Assembly (NCBI GenBank): GCA_963920525.1
Contig: OY986439.1
Location: 46,288,982 to 46,352,981 of the forward strand
Reading direction: 5' to 3'
Length of the DNA stretch: 64,000 nt
Origin: Dichetophora obliterata
Lineage: Eukaryota; Arthropoda; Insecta; Diptera; Sciomyzidae
Shown here one piece after another: positions 48,201 to 56,458 of the stretch. A program made the position numbers and the translations under genes. Numbering within the stretch: position 1 is the stretch's first letter; every line of letters begins with the position of its first letter. The notes under the pieces were generated by a model that was not told where the DNA came from, made no database searches, and saw only the letters and a program-made list of their open reading frames with translations.

Positions 48201-51200
48201 TTGATACAGGACTTTTTCAATCATTCCTTACAGTTCCTTATGTTCATTATATTAATCATCGTCTTCATCTTGTCATTATGGAAATCGTGAGGAAAAATTA
48301 TGATTCCCAACTTTTCTTCGACCAAACCAAAAATTACACGGATTTTTCAGTCGCTTCTAAGTTCGCAAAATGTACGAAGACACCACAACCCTGCTTAGCG
48401 TGTAACGTTGGTCAGAACTCTCACTATAAAGAAATTGTTGGAATTCAAAATAATTTCGATCAACTTCTCAACTCATTGATAAGAATTAAGAAAGGAACTG
48501 GACACAATACCGGACGGATGATAGGCTTTTAGTTGTTTGACTGCTAGATTTTATGGTGAAGGAAACATTTATGGATCCACAATGGAACCAGCAAAAACAA
48601 TTTTGCAAAAACGTGATGTTGATTATCACAAAGCGATGCCAATAATTCAGGCAGTTAAGAAAAATGTGAAATACATATGCTTTGCGAACTGAAGAATCAT
48701 TTGATCAATTCTTAAGCGAGACGAAAGAAAAACTTGATTTCATTGATTATGTTCCAGCTCCAAGACCACTAAAGGTATGACGTCGACCTTCTCGAATAAG
48801 CCAGTCGATTGTATAGTCTTCGTTGGGAAAAAGGGAACTTGATAATGATTCAACATTAAAGTGCATTTATTATGAAATAATTGACTCTATTATTTTAGAA
48901 ATTGATCAAAGTTTTGAGAAGAATAATGACGTCTTAAATGCTGTTGTAGCTGTTCATGACTTTATAAGCGAAATTTTAACTTTAAATTGCCATTGCGAAG
49001 AAGAATTTTCCATTGTCCAATTTTTGTAACCAACGAAAAACGGAAACTTCTCAAAGATGAATTATAATTTGAATAAAAATATTTTTTAATTTTGTTTTTT
49101 TTAAAAGGCTCATCTCCCCCAAGTAATCGTTCCTGGCTACGGCCGTGGTTGCAAGAATTATGCACATATTTTTTTATATATGTACAGCTGTTGCCAACTA
49201 ATTAGAAACGCTTCTGCTATCGTTATATTTTGTTTACTGGGTTATGCGTGTTTTGATTCACCGTTAAAATTTTGTGCATAAAAAATTTTGTTTTTCCTTT
49301 TTATGCAAACAATGTCCCGTTATTGTAAATCACTTGTTTTTCCGCAACAAAATTTGCGAGTTTAATTGTGTTGATGTGGTGCTAAGGTAATAAGCGTTCA
49401 AAATGTCTTCGAATTTTTATGAACTATTTGGGAAAATCAAGTTTGCGTGGGAAGCCATCAAAATACATAAAAGCAGAAAAATGTTACAATTTTCTATGAA
49501 AGACCTATTCGTTTCTAATTACATGTCTTAACCAAATCTCTATCCTAAATCCTAAAATCTCTACGTCACTATACGAGCGATCATTTCTAATACGTACTGC
49601 TAGAATCTGGAATAAACTGCATCCAAGTCTCAAATCTTTTTCCTTATCGCCTAATGCATTTAAATTAAACTTTTTAGCGCTTACATAAAATGGACTCTGG
49701 CTTTCCTTTCTTTTACTTATAACTATCACAGAGATACTATGGGCTAGTTACTACTTCTACTACTTTATTTTCCGCCTTTTATAATATTTATTGTTGAGTG
49801 CTTAGTGAGTGAATCGATTATACAAAAATTTCATTATATATATTCTAATTTCAATTAAACGTAATGTTATTAATTTTTTATTACTAATTTTAAGTTTCTT
49901 ACTCGTTTTATCTGCTTGTAATTTGCTTTATTGGCCTTTGTGGCTTTTGAATTACACATGAATCAATAAAATAAATAAATAAAATAAAATAAAAAAATGT
50001 CAAAAATGTTTATATGAATAAGTTTAAAATAAGTTTAAATGAATTAAAAATGTTTCAAATTGCTTTAGTTTTTTATGTTAATTTAATAATGGGCTAACCA
50101 AATAATCAGACACGCCAAATATCACTTTTTTTAGTTAATACAATAATATTAATAAATAAAATAAATAAAGTAATACTAAATAAAAAAGTGATATGTACAC
50201 CACTAAATATCGAATTGAGTTATGATTAAATTTTACTTTCACTCGGTAGTGAAATGCAGAACCTGCCTGTATATGTTAAAACACACACTAGGGCTATTCC
50301 CAGTTACGGGCAAATAGCTTTGCAAATGTATGCCCTACCAAATATTTGCCATCAACTGTGAGCACACTTCTTAGAACACTGTTGCAAACAAAACTCACAG
50401 CTGTTTTGAAGGAAAAAAACAGCACGAACAGTATTTGTGGTGTTTTTCATTATTATTTATCAAAGTGAGCTCCATATCAGAGTCTGTTAATTTTGTTTTA
50501 TTAGCGGCGTTTGGTTAAAATGTGACAGCTGATTGATTGGCAAATAAGAGTTGCCCATGCTCGACTGTATGCAATGCGATTTTAGTGTTGCAAATTTGAC
50601 ACAGTCGGGCAAATGCAAATCTATACATTTTGTTGTTGTGTTGAAAATATTTGCCATCATATTTTGCAAATGCCACGATGCCACTCTATTTGCCCGTAAT
50701 CGGGAATAGCCCTACTATTTAAAACAAGGTGAATTTTATTAATAAGAAATTTTATAACTATCCTCTACCATCAGTGTTTCTAATTAGTTGGCAACAGCTG
50801 TATATGTTTAAGAGCTTAGCAAAGACAAGGAATTTGAGAATTTTTTCCGACACTCGGCAACTTCATCCTTCATAGTTCCGTCTCATTTTTATAAATCGAA
50901 ATATTAAAAATACCATGTTCTTCAGAAGATTCTGTACAAAACAACGGAACAAGCGCTTCCGTTAAATAGTTCAATCAATCCGATAAATAGTTTAGGAGTT
51001 TACCTGGAATACAGACACACACACACACTAATTTGAAACAAACTTTTCCTCTTTATAATAATAGTATAGATACAGATATTTAAAAAAATATTTTTTTTTA
51101 ATGAGCAGTTTGGTGTAAAGTTAGAAAATTATAACATATTATAGGACAAAGGGGGGCAATGCGGCTCTTTGTAAAGTAAAGGACGACTCTTTTTTTATTT

Positions 51201-54200
51201 TGATATTTAAAAATATATAAAAAAAAATAAAAGCATTTATAAATCTCGTCGAATTTCATGGAATTCTATGTTATTCTGCTTTGTTCTTCAAATTCGAATT
51301 CCATGGAATTCCATGTTTTTCTATCGTTGTTTTAACGAAATTGATTTACGAAAAGTTTTAAAAAGTGCACTTTGATACAATTACAAGGTAAGCTCATATT
51401 AGAGAGTAATCTAACAAAAGTTTTCCTAGTTGTTGTTGTTGCGAATGGCTTTGACCAATTCAGCACGGTTGACACCTTTGTGGGAAATATCCCATTTGTG
51501 GTTATTTTTAAGTGCCGTGGGAAATAGGAATTCCTATGGGATTTTTTAATTTAGTGTGGTTTTTTTAATTTACGGGGGTTTTTGTTTTGTGGGATTTTTT
51601 TGTTTTGTTTTGAAGGAATTATTTTTATTTTTCAGTTAAAATATGTATAAATATATACAAAAAGTGAGTATTTTCATATTTTTGTTCATTGTCAAAATTG
51701 TCTTAACCCATTTATATGATTTTCGCAACGAATTCGTTAAGATTTCGGTTACTTTGGTTTGGTGGGAAGTTCTTTCACTCTTGACATAATTACATGCATT
51801 GCGAAAATATGTTTCAGTGATTTTTTTTTGTTTTTTTATCAATATATAAAATTGGTATATCTTAAAATTGATTTGTGATTGGCCCTTATTATGAGTTGCT
51901 TTCGACGTAATCTTAGCTGGTTATCGAACAACGAGTATCGAACGTCAAACCCTGTCGAAATGTTCGTTGTTCATTGAATTTTCAGTCGAATAGAATTCTT
52001 CTTTTGATGCGGTGCGTGCTGAGCAATAATTGTTAAAAAGATAAGAATTTCGTGATTGTTTTTGCTTTTTAAAGACTAAAAACTAATTTGGAAATCTTTT
52101 TGTAAACTTTCTACAGGTTTAAGGTGGATCAAACAAATATTTTTCATTGAATATTATTACTAAGACTAATTAAAACAGAGACGACGAAATATACTAGTTC
52201 TTTTTAATTGTTTTTTGTTTCATTTTTGACAATTTGTTAAGTCTTTATTATTTACTATGGTAGTTTTTAATAGAAGAGAGATTTTTTGTGTTTTTTTTTT
52301 ATTACAAATGGGATTTATCGTGGTTTTTTACAAATACAAATGGGATTTTTCGGGGTTCTTTTTATTTGCGTGGGATTTTCGTGGTTATATTAAATATCCG
52401 TGGGATTTTTTGTTTTTTTTTTTAATTGCTATGGGATTTTTTTTTAAATTTTATACCAAGGGAATTTTCGTGGTTATTAATTTTTGCTATTGTGGGAAAT
52501 GATTTTTTCGTGGAAATTTGAGGCGGCAACCGTGGAATACAGAACAAAATTTTAATATTGGCCAAAGATTTGTTTTAAATTTCGTTTTTGTTTTGTTTAA
52601 AAACTTTAAAAGACTAACTTATGTTGTGCTCATCATTAATATTAATTTTGAATTTGTTTTAATAATCGCCCTTATTCTTGAATCGGCGCTCGCTCTCAAA
52701 TCGACGTCGAAACAAAACTGTTATATTTTTGAAACTTTCAATTTCGAAGTTAAGATTTGCAGTGATTGTTTATGTCAATTATTGAGCAAAAGTCTTCATT
52801 AAATAAATATTTAATTTTTTGATCGTCGAAATGATCTTCGACGACAATTCATTGATGAAAGTGAGCTCTCGACGATGACATTTAGGTTTGTACTTATTTT
52901 TGTTCTAAGCCTTCAAACTTTAGCAATTATTTTATAATTCCAGATTACTTTTTATTATTAATTTCATAATATGAATAAAAATATACAATAAATTCTCTGC
53001 AACATTCAAAACTGTTCAGATCCTAACCTTCAAATCTTTGTATTAAGGATATTTTTTCTTATATTTAACAATGTTTATTCAGTTTATAACCTATAATTTT
53101 ATCTGGTTAAAAATTATTAAAATTCCGAATTATTCTAAACTACATTCGAAAATCGAGACTGTTTCTAACCTCCAAATCCCAAAGATCAGTTAGAAGCACT
53201 GAAAAAAATAAAAATTAAAACATTGTTACGCAAATACAAATTCAAGGTAAAGTGTTTCAACTCAGTTGAGATGTCTGAAAAGTATCAAAAGTTTATAACA
53301 AGCCAAGATATCCAATCTAGAGAGCATGCATGCAGGTAAAATGGTTGCCAACCAAGTGATAGGCTTGGCATGGCATGACTTTGCCATGGCCGCCTTATCT
53401 ATACTACAAACATTGATTTCCAGCACTTCGACAGACGTTGGAACGTAAGCGAATCGATAGACAAGCTGTGACAACGAAGCAGCAACGCTGGCGAAAATAC
53501 CGACTTACTACAACGACGGCGTAGTCGTTGTTGTATCATGGAACATAGTACGAACCAGCAAAGCAACCATCAACAGCCAGCTCTACGGATAAAGACGAAT
53601 GAACCAAGCATGCAGAACAAACAACTGCCACATTACCCGAAAACCACGACTACGAGAACGTCGATGACGAAGACATAGCATGACAGGAAAGCAAAGGAAA
53701 GTAACAAAGCTACCAACCAAGTAGCAATCCAAGCGCACTACACAGCAGCCAGAGAGAGACAGACTGAAACACAGTGGGATCAGGCAGACGACCAGCACAA
53801 CAGACTCAATTGAGGATACAGATACCACCACTACGACCAGGCCTCAGTGCCTGACTGTGTTCTCAGCCTGTACGCATTGGCGAACCAAAAAAAAATGACG
53901 CAGTTTATTTGCCTGCCTTTGGAATTCTGTGGCGAAATCGGCGTTTATGCTTTGTGGCTATATTCGTAGTTTGACAAGCTGACGCAGGTCATATTTTGTC
54001 ACACTTGCCAAAGCTGGCCTGGTTTCGCCATACTTAATTCCCAGCAAACTTTCAACGCCATAAAAAAACAAGAATTAACGTGGCGCTGGCACCACTATGC
54101 TTTATCTATAGCTCTTCCACAAGAAGTAGCCATACAATTGTGGCTTACTTAGCATTGACAACAATGATGATGAAGCTGACGATGATTATGAATACCAACA

Positions 54201-54812
54201 CAACGAAACGGACGACCAGACAGCTACATAACTGGCTATCACCTCCACATCAGCACCATGCGGTTGCGATGCTGGCATTTAAGAAAAGAAAAAAAAAACT
54301 ATCTCATGATTCAACGAGCACCACATCACAGGTCACATTCATCCACACCTCAGCAGCTGCTGCGACAACGGCTTTGCTGGCACACACAACTCACGTTAAT
54401 GTTTGCGAGTGTGGGTAGGTAGCCATCGCTACGCTTCGCTCTGCCTGCGACAATAGGTCGCCATCATGGCGATGTTTATTGGAGCACCCTCAATCATATA
54501 TATATGCTAGCAAGAAAGACTTGCACAATCCCAACCTAACCTCAAAATTACAAAAATTTTCCTAAGTACTCCGCCCAATGTGTGGCGTTACTTCCATGTG
54601 CATGGTATACACTGTCTGTGGAATTATGGAATATGTAGAACCTGAAAACTTTTAGCTATACGAACCTTTATGTGAACGCAGTTGTGAATTTTGGTGACCA
54701 GCGGCTCTTTGTCTGCCGCGTAGCTATTCAAAATGGAGATGCATTCGCTGTCCGGCGCCAGGCAGAGACGACAGCAATTCTGTCGCCCTCGTTTAAGATT
54801 TTCCTCCGTCAT
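28775..54812 (-). CDS. Large ZAD/C2H2 zinc-finger protein, 8 exons, 1797 aa (possible hangover ortholog)
   Basis: Probable nuclear DNA- or RNA-binding regulator. The exons (minus strand) are 54812-54666, 39664-39155, 38365-38222, 38140-36985, 36915-36481, 32141-31207, 31086-30475 and 30229-28775. Every junction has GT/AG sites and the phases agree, giving one 5394-base frame with no stop. Domains: an N-terminal ZAD (Cys14, Cys17, Cys61, Cys64), polyQ-rich residues about 105-215, an acidic linker, then about 16 canonical C2H2 fingers and five variants (C2HC or lacking the last ligand) from residue 304 to near 1770. A long Asp/Glu tract (about 1500-1720) lies before the last finger. The start ATG at 54812 has an ACC context. 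Most ZAD proteins are 300-900 residues, so this one is unusually long. Size and layout suggest Drosophila hang, but that is recall only. Intron 1 is 15 kb and full of transposons. Confidence 0.92.
29100..29200 (-). repeat. Coding trinucleotide/hexanucleotide repeat
   Basis: On the plus strand this is a run of CATCAT, CACCGT and CGCCGT units, encoding alternating Asp-Gly and poly-Asp in the zinc-finger gene. Unit number should vary between individuals because the repeat is nearly pure in places. Confidence 0.8.
30475..31086 (-). CDS. Exon 7: fingers and acidic linker
   Basis: Opens VHRYKKH, which supplies the two His ligands of the finger begun in exon 6 and so proves the splice. It then has CVLCRKVF (C2HC form), CTICGQRF and CDICTKTF. 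The donor CAG|GTGAGC after DSKQ keeps phase 0; AGAG|GTGATA six bases upstream is a possible alternative. Confidence 0.9.
31207..32141 (-). CDS. Exon 6: five fingers plus half of a sixth
   Basis: Starts with an acidic EDDDDDEAEH after a TTTACAG acceptor. Fingers start at CPICSAIF, CRMCQKRF, CKLCDAEF, CDICSIVY and CKYCPSNF. A sixth, CKDCGNVYSGRKSLW, is cut by the intron at a GTAAGT donor and completed in exon 7. Confidence 0.93.
33207..33420. mobile_element. P-superfamily-like MITE, copy 5
   Basis: 214 bp, same orientation as copy 4. Ends CATAGTAAAACTACCAAGG and, inverted, CATGGCAAAATTAGACAAGG. A perfect 8-bp duplication ATCCATAG lies at 33199-33206 and 33421-33428. Confidence 0.85.
33724..33870. 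repeat. Small inverted repeat (possible MITE)
   Basis: CCCTACTCCGTATTGCGA at the left and the inverse of CCCTACTCTGTATTGCGA at the right, about 147 bp apart. No convincing duplication in the flanks. Confidence 0.55.
36269..36407. mobile_element. 139-bp Harbinger-type MITE in intron 5
   Basis: Arms CCGCTTCAATGTGTATTATG and, inverted, CCGCTTCAATTTGTATCACA continue through AAAATGCACACCA and AAGCAAGA, leaving a short loop. TAA flanks both sides (36266-36268, 36408-36410). Confidence 0.8.
36481..36915 (-). CDS. Exon 5: two C2H2 fingers and a glycine run
   Basis: Two canonical fingers, CPICGQQYNNYNNVLRHMES... and CVKCGNGYPRLSNLREHMLT..., then a Gly run (GGGGGGGAGGSG). It is separated from exon 4 by a 69-bp intron that has no in-frame stop. 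It ends in phase 1 at GGGACATTCG|GTAAGC. Confidence 0.93.
36985..38140 (-). CDS. Exon 4: six C2H2-type fingers
   Basis: 385 codons plus one base. Fingers start at CRACNLKF, CKCCRKFY, CFNCLKLN, CKLCTQHF, CGFCGLEI and CVTCDEKF. Three are canonical; CKCC lacks a clear second His, and CFNC and CGFC end in Cys (C2HC). An Ala-rich linker lies between the first and second. The acceptor is TCCATACAG and the donor is GCAG|GTAATT. Confidence 0.93.
38222..38365 (-). CDS. Exon 3: acidic linker
   Basis: 48 codons, phase 0 at both ends (TTATAG acceptor, GTTTGT donor). It begins PLPAIQVKDEPLDEDDYDAM and ends GTEPYM. The VKDEPLD stretch matches the PSI-K-E/D-E SUMO-acceptor pattern (VKDE), so it may be sumoylated; that is an inference. 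Confidence 0.88.
38577..38859. mobile_element. 283-bp MITE in intron 2
   Basis: Ends TAGTTGTGCTGTGTTGTACT and, inverted, TAGTTGTGCTGCAGCGAGCT share TAGTTGTGCTG and a second AGTTGTGCTGCAA block further in. The 3-bp duplication is CAG (38574-38576, 38860-38862). Confidence 0.7.
39155..39664 (-). CDS. Exon 2: second half of the ZAD plus polyQ
   Basis: 170 codons after a TATTAG acceptor. It opens VTPNDGLSLRICHACISYLN, the second ligand pair of the ZAD (Cys61, Cys64), followed by FKNRC. The rest is Gln-rich with runs of five to six Gln and a basic patch SLKKRKSLTVYVS. The donor after RRCSYN (GTAAAC) is chosen because it keeps phase 0 and avoids the stop nine codons later. Confidence 0.88.
40917..41541 (+). 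mobile_element. Jockey-type LINE reverse transcriptase fragment
   Basis: The frame reads VVALDISKAFDRVWHKAL (first catalytic motif), a stop, then GNFARWITFYHKDRTIRIVV and VNVGIPQGSILLPTLFLNFL. After a frameshift it continues INDLLSLSHSPLHSFADDSN (the FADD catalytic motif), HRVEFNASKTHSCLL and LGISIQSDFRW. The palm and thumb of a Jockey-like RT are therefore present, but the frame has two stops and a shift. Endonuclease and 3' end are missing. Confidence 0.85.
41637..42364 (-). mobile_element. Helitron remnant with a large internal deletion
   Basis: Minus-strand blocks: KIKLPQLREPPEPLKTLL and, after frame changes, FPDGQHKFLAMYFIGDGSDV followed by ARCGISTGIIKRFIVT, which is the Helitron_like_N domain. 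Immediately afterwards comes FWDACTMAQEKSLEAF from the PIF1-type helicase at the other end of the protein, then LRGNIKPFGNALILFAKDFR and RSAEIFSNQLLDIGNEKMP. The rolling-circle nuclease and most of the helicase are missing, including a second deletion after DFRQT. Non-functional. Confidence 0.85.
42966..43437. repeat. Two tandem 247-bp units
   Basis: The block from TCAAAATGAGCT through CCAACGCGCCTACTGGCGAT, GATCGATAG and GGTATGGTTCCTTCGGCAAA to ATCATAGGGAAATTG occurs twice (offset 247 bp). The second unit is about 22 bp shorter because of a deletion in the GGGAAAAAATC run. Non-coding. Confidence 0.85.
43484..43797. mobile_element. Long-hairpin element (TTAGGGCGGGTC ends)
   Basis: Two arms of about 125-150 bp that are nearly identical when inverted: TTAGGGCGGGTCAA, then CTGGCTCAGCGAAATTCGTA, AATACATGTAATTTCAAGAC and GCTGTGCGGACTTTCGTAAA. 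The right arm lacks about 25 bp present in the left. The loop is about 35 bp. TA repeats flank both sides. Just upstream, GACCCGCCCTAA (43462-43473) is the mirror of its left end, separated only by TATATATATA. Confidence 0.85.
44225..44242. repeat. CA microsatellite
   Basis: Nine CA units, interrupted afterwards by TACACA. Confidence 0.85.
44385..44536 (-). pseudogene. Exon-like fragment with a membrane helix, one frameshift
   Basis: Minus strand. A branch-point-like CTAAT and acceptor TTTTAAAG precede EWAKVNERKPEHTWFQP. One base out of frame it continues QIINTIHGLGATLLFLMIGT and FALFLKIVR, a clear hydrophobic helix, ending at a GTGAGT donor. Good splice sites at both ends suggest a former exon of a nested membrane-protein gene. 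I do not recognise the family. It could also be a real exon with a sequencing indel. Confidence 0.35.
45905..46730. pseudogene. Decayed coding sequence, strand and family uncertain
   Basis: Several neighbouring frames look coding. On the plus strand: KLDVRDEMNVGPSAVADVVT, then (shifted) EDEQAALVEAAAGADVLYVL and KRRIQKSWNSRIHEKIDW, then (shifted again) NDILCQLLWRKLDEASLGEA and a stop at 46724-46726. On the minus strand of the left part, a hydrophobic frame with IGVVAVTLAVLVVIINKNKP followed by RYFSARIVVELLNQNQAELL is equally plausible. Because RNY-type codon bias mirrors onto the other strand, I cannot decide. Frame breaks argue for a pseudogene. Confidence 0.3.
47935..49030 (+). mobile_element. 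hAT-like (ZMYM1/DUF4371-type) transposase relic
   Basis: Plus-strand blocks: LTLMVDGTTDRNGNEIFSIT (the DUF4371 region with the first acidic residue), HYINHRLHLVIMEIVRKNYD, then CLACNVGQNSHYKEIVGIQN with FDQLLNSLIRIKKGTGHNTG. Downstream pieces are out of frame. No TIRs found around it. Long decayed, lying in intron 1 of the zinc-finger gene. Confidence 0.6.
49500..50000 (+). mobile_element. LINE 3' end with tail
   Basis: Short disrupted frames of the kind seen at the C-terminus of Jockey-type elements are followed by non-coding DNA. It ends in CATGAATCAATAAAATAAAT and an A-rich tail near 49970-50000. Target duplication is uncertain (AAAAATGT is a candidate). Confidence 0.4.
50290..50713. mobile_element. 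424-bp MITE with TTTGCAAA motifs
   Basis: Ends AGGGCTATTCCCAGTTACGG and, inverted, AGGGCTATTCCCGATTACGG, then GCAAATAG. The 3-bp duplication is ACT (50287-50289, 50714-50716). TTTGCAAA or TTGCAAAT-type motifs recur inside. Confidence 0.85.
51478..52510. repeat. Scattered GTGGGATTTTT units
   Basis: Two clusters (51478-51605 and 52305-52510) of the loose unit TGGGATTTTTCGTGGTTTTT, spaced roughly 30-45 bp apart. The second cluster gives a Phe/Trp-rich 81-codon frame that I regard as a by-product. Between them lie sequences rich in TCGAAC/TCGACG motifs. Confidence 0.5.
54666..54812 (-). CDS. Exon 1: first half of the ZAD
   Basis: 49 codons, phase 0. It contains CCRLCLAPDSECISI, giving the first zinc-ligand pair (Cys14, Cys17) of the ZAD dimerisation domain, and ends KIHNCVHIK followed by a GTTCGT donor. 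An in-frame GTG lies four codons upstream, but the ATG at 54812 is the natural start. Confidence 0.9.
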
Positions 54813-55218
54813 GGTTTTTTGCACTTAATGTGCTTTATTCTGGTATTTTTTTAATAGTTTGTCAATAAAATTCTTTTGATAACATTTATTGTTCTGCTAT
54901 TTACTTGCACTTGTTTTCACTTTTATTTATATTTTTTGCTGTTGCTTGGATTTTTTTCACCCACTTTTTTTGTGACTCTTTTCATCACAATCTCTCGAAA
55001 TATTTTTCACTTTCCTCATGAGTTTATGACTGCACGCAACGGGAATAAAATTGACACTGGATTCTTTCTTCGTTTGTTGCCTTGCACGACTTTTCGCGGA
55101 CAGCAAAAATTTGCTGAAATCCCTGGAAGCATGGCAGCCCAGGCTTGCAATTTTCAAGACTTTGCTACAGTTTTGTATGGCATGACATATATATGACAGT
55201 GCGTTTCCAGTAGCCATA
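54813..55218 (-). promoter_or_regulatory. Presumed 5' UTR/promoter side of the ZAD gene
   Basis: Immediately upstream of the start codon on the minus strand. No TATA box or initiator can be assigned with confidence. An AT-rich 150 bp is followed by mixed sequence up to a MITE that begins 407 bp from the ATG. Confidence 0.35.
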
Positions 55219-55772
55219 AGGTCTATTCCCGTACTTTTGTAGCAAAAACTTGCAAGTTACAAAATTTGAGAGCGTAAGAAAAAATTGTCTCTGAGCAGTA
55301 AAATTTGCAAAAAGTACTGGAACGCTTTTTAGTAAAAACTTGCAACTTTGAATCAAACGTCAAGAACATATGTTGTAAATTTTACCAAAAATTGTTGTCA
55401 TCAAGATTTCGAATATGTCTGAAAACTAGCAGCATTAATTGATTTTATTGTTTCAAGTGAATCTGAAAGAGATAGTGATAAGGAAATGTTTGGCATTATT
55501 GATAAATATAAAGATGAAAACTTAAAGGAGATACCTCATTTCCTTTTGTATTCTGTTTTGACATTTCTGTCAACACATGACAACTTGCAAGTTTTTACTA
55601 AACGAAATTTGTGTAGCAGAAACTTGCAACTTTTCTCAAGGAAAATGGAAATGTTTTACTCTCTGATTATCACTCTCTTTTGCAAGTTTTTGGTGTACGG
55701 GAACGGAAATTAGTAAAAAGTAGCAAAAGTTTTTGAAAGTTTTCACAAACTTGCAGTTACGGGAATAGACCT
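55219..55772. mobile_element. 554-bp MITE with AACTTGCAAGTT motifs
   Basis: Ends AGGTCTATTCCCGTACTTTT and, inverted, AGGTCTATTCCCGTAACTGC. The 3-bp duplication is ATA (55216-55218, 55773-55775). Inside are at least seven AACTTGCAA or TTGCAAGTT motifs, including the perfect palindrome. It lies about 400 bp upstream of the zinc-finger start codon. Confidence 0.85.
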
Positions 55773-55775
55773 ATA

Positions 55776-56328
55776 ACCTGCCGTCTCCTCACACCAGAAA
55801 ATATGTTCCAACAGCTGTTATGTCAGGTGATACGTCCTATGAAGACCAAAATGTTAGATGTTACGACTAAAAAGTCTGTCAGAAACCACTGACATCTCTA
55901 TGAACAGAAATCGAAACAAATTTTTCGATGAGTTGGTGTTTTTCTTTTGTTTTCATTCTATTTCGCATTTTCTAACTATTTTAGCGCCTTTAAACGACTA
56001 GCAGCTTGACTTTTTGATGGTTCAGTGGCATTTTACAGTAACAAGTTATGCCATAATTGGCCAGACGACAAATCAAAGATTTTTTTATGACTTTTACTAA
56101 CAGAAATTCTATCAGCTTTTCTGTCGTGTGGAGATGGCAGGTAAGATAAGTTTAACAGAAGTGATACAACTTAAATGTTTGAAGTTATAGTTAAAAAGTT
56201 AACATATAAACCAAAATTAATGCAAGTTAATACAATAATAATAGTCTGAAGCATCTTTAAGCAATATTTCTCTGAGCTGAATGCAGCTTACAGATCAGCG
56301 ATCTGTAGCTCTGTTCTGTATGGTGCAT
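55776..56328. other. No gene seen
   Basis: AT-rich spacer with no supported feature. Confidence 0.4.
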
Positions 56329-56458
56329 GTCACACTTAGGGGACATGGACAAATTTGTTGTTGTTTTCACGGGTAAAAGAAGCTCTCTCAATTTCCAGTT
56401 TCTTATTTTGCCCGCGAAAACAACAACAAATTTGTCCGTGTCCGCGCAAGTGTGACAT
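56329..56458. repeat. 130-bp hairpin
   Basis: TGTCACACTT, GGACAAATTTGTTGTTGTTT and TC on the left are mirrored on the right with a few changes. Probably a small foldback MITE. AGGGGA also occurs just inside the left arm and just outside the right arm. No clear duplication. Confidence 0.65.

Larger units (their letters stand above)
49185..50800. mobile_element. 1.6-kb TA-flanked element, nested insertions inside
   Basis: TIRs CAGCTGTTGCCAACTAATTA plus GAAAC at both ends (right one inverted), with TA on either side (49183-49184, 50801-50802). That suits the Tc1/mariner superfamily. A LINE 3' end (about 49500-50000) and a 424-bp MITE (50290-50713) have inserted into it. No transposase recognised. 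Confidence 0.7.
39665..54665 (-). other. Intron 1 of the ZAD gene (15 kb)
   Basis: Separates the two halves of the ZAD. It holds transposon relics (listed separately), microsatellites and two blocks of decayed coding sequence at 44.4 and 45.9-46.7 kb. The stretches 39.7-40.9, 46.8-47.9 and 52.5-54.6 kb show nothing I can name; the last is less AT-rich and could hold regulatory sequence. Confidence 0.75.

Noticed and set aside
47921..48220. 99-codon minus-strand frame
   Set aside because: The opposite strand shows hAT-like DUF4371 motifs, so this is a shadow.
52257..52502. 81-codon Phe/Trp-rich frame
   Set aside because: Product of an imperfect GTGGGATTTTT repeat, not a plausible protein.
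54080..54418. 112-codon plus-strand frame
   Set aside because: Low-complexity Thr/His/Ala composition, no motif, and it lies just inside intron 1 of the opposite-strand gene.
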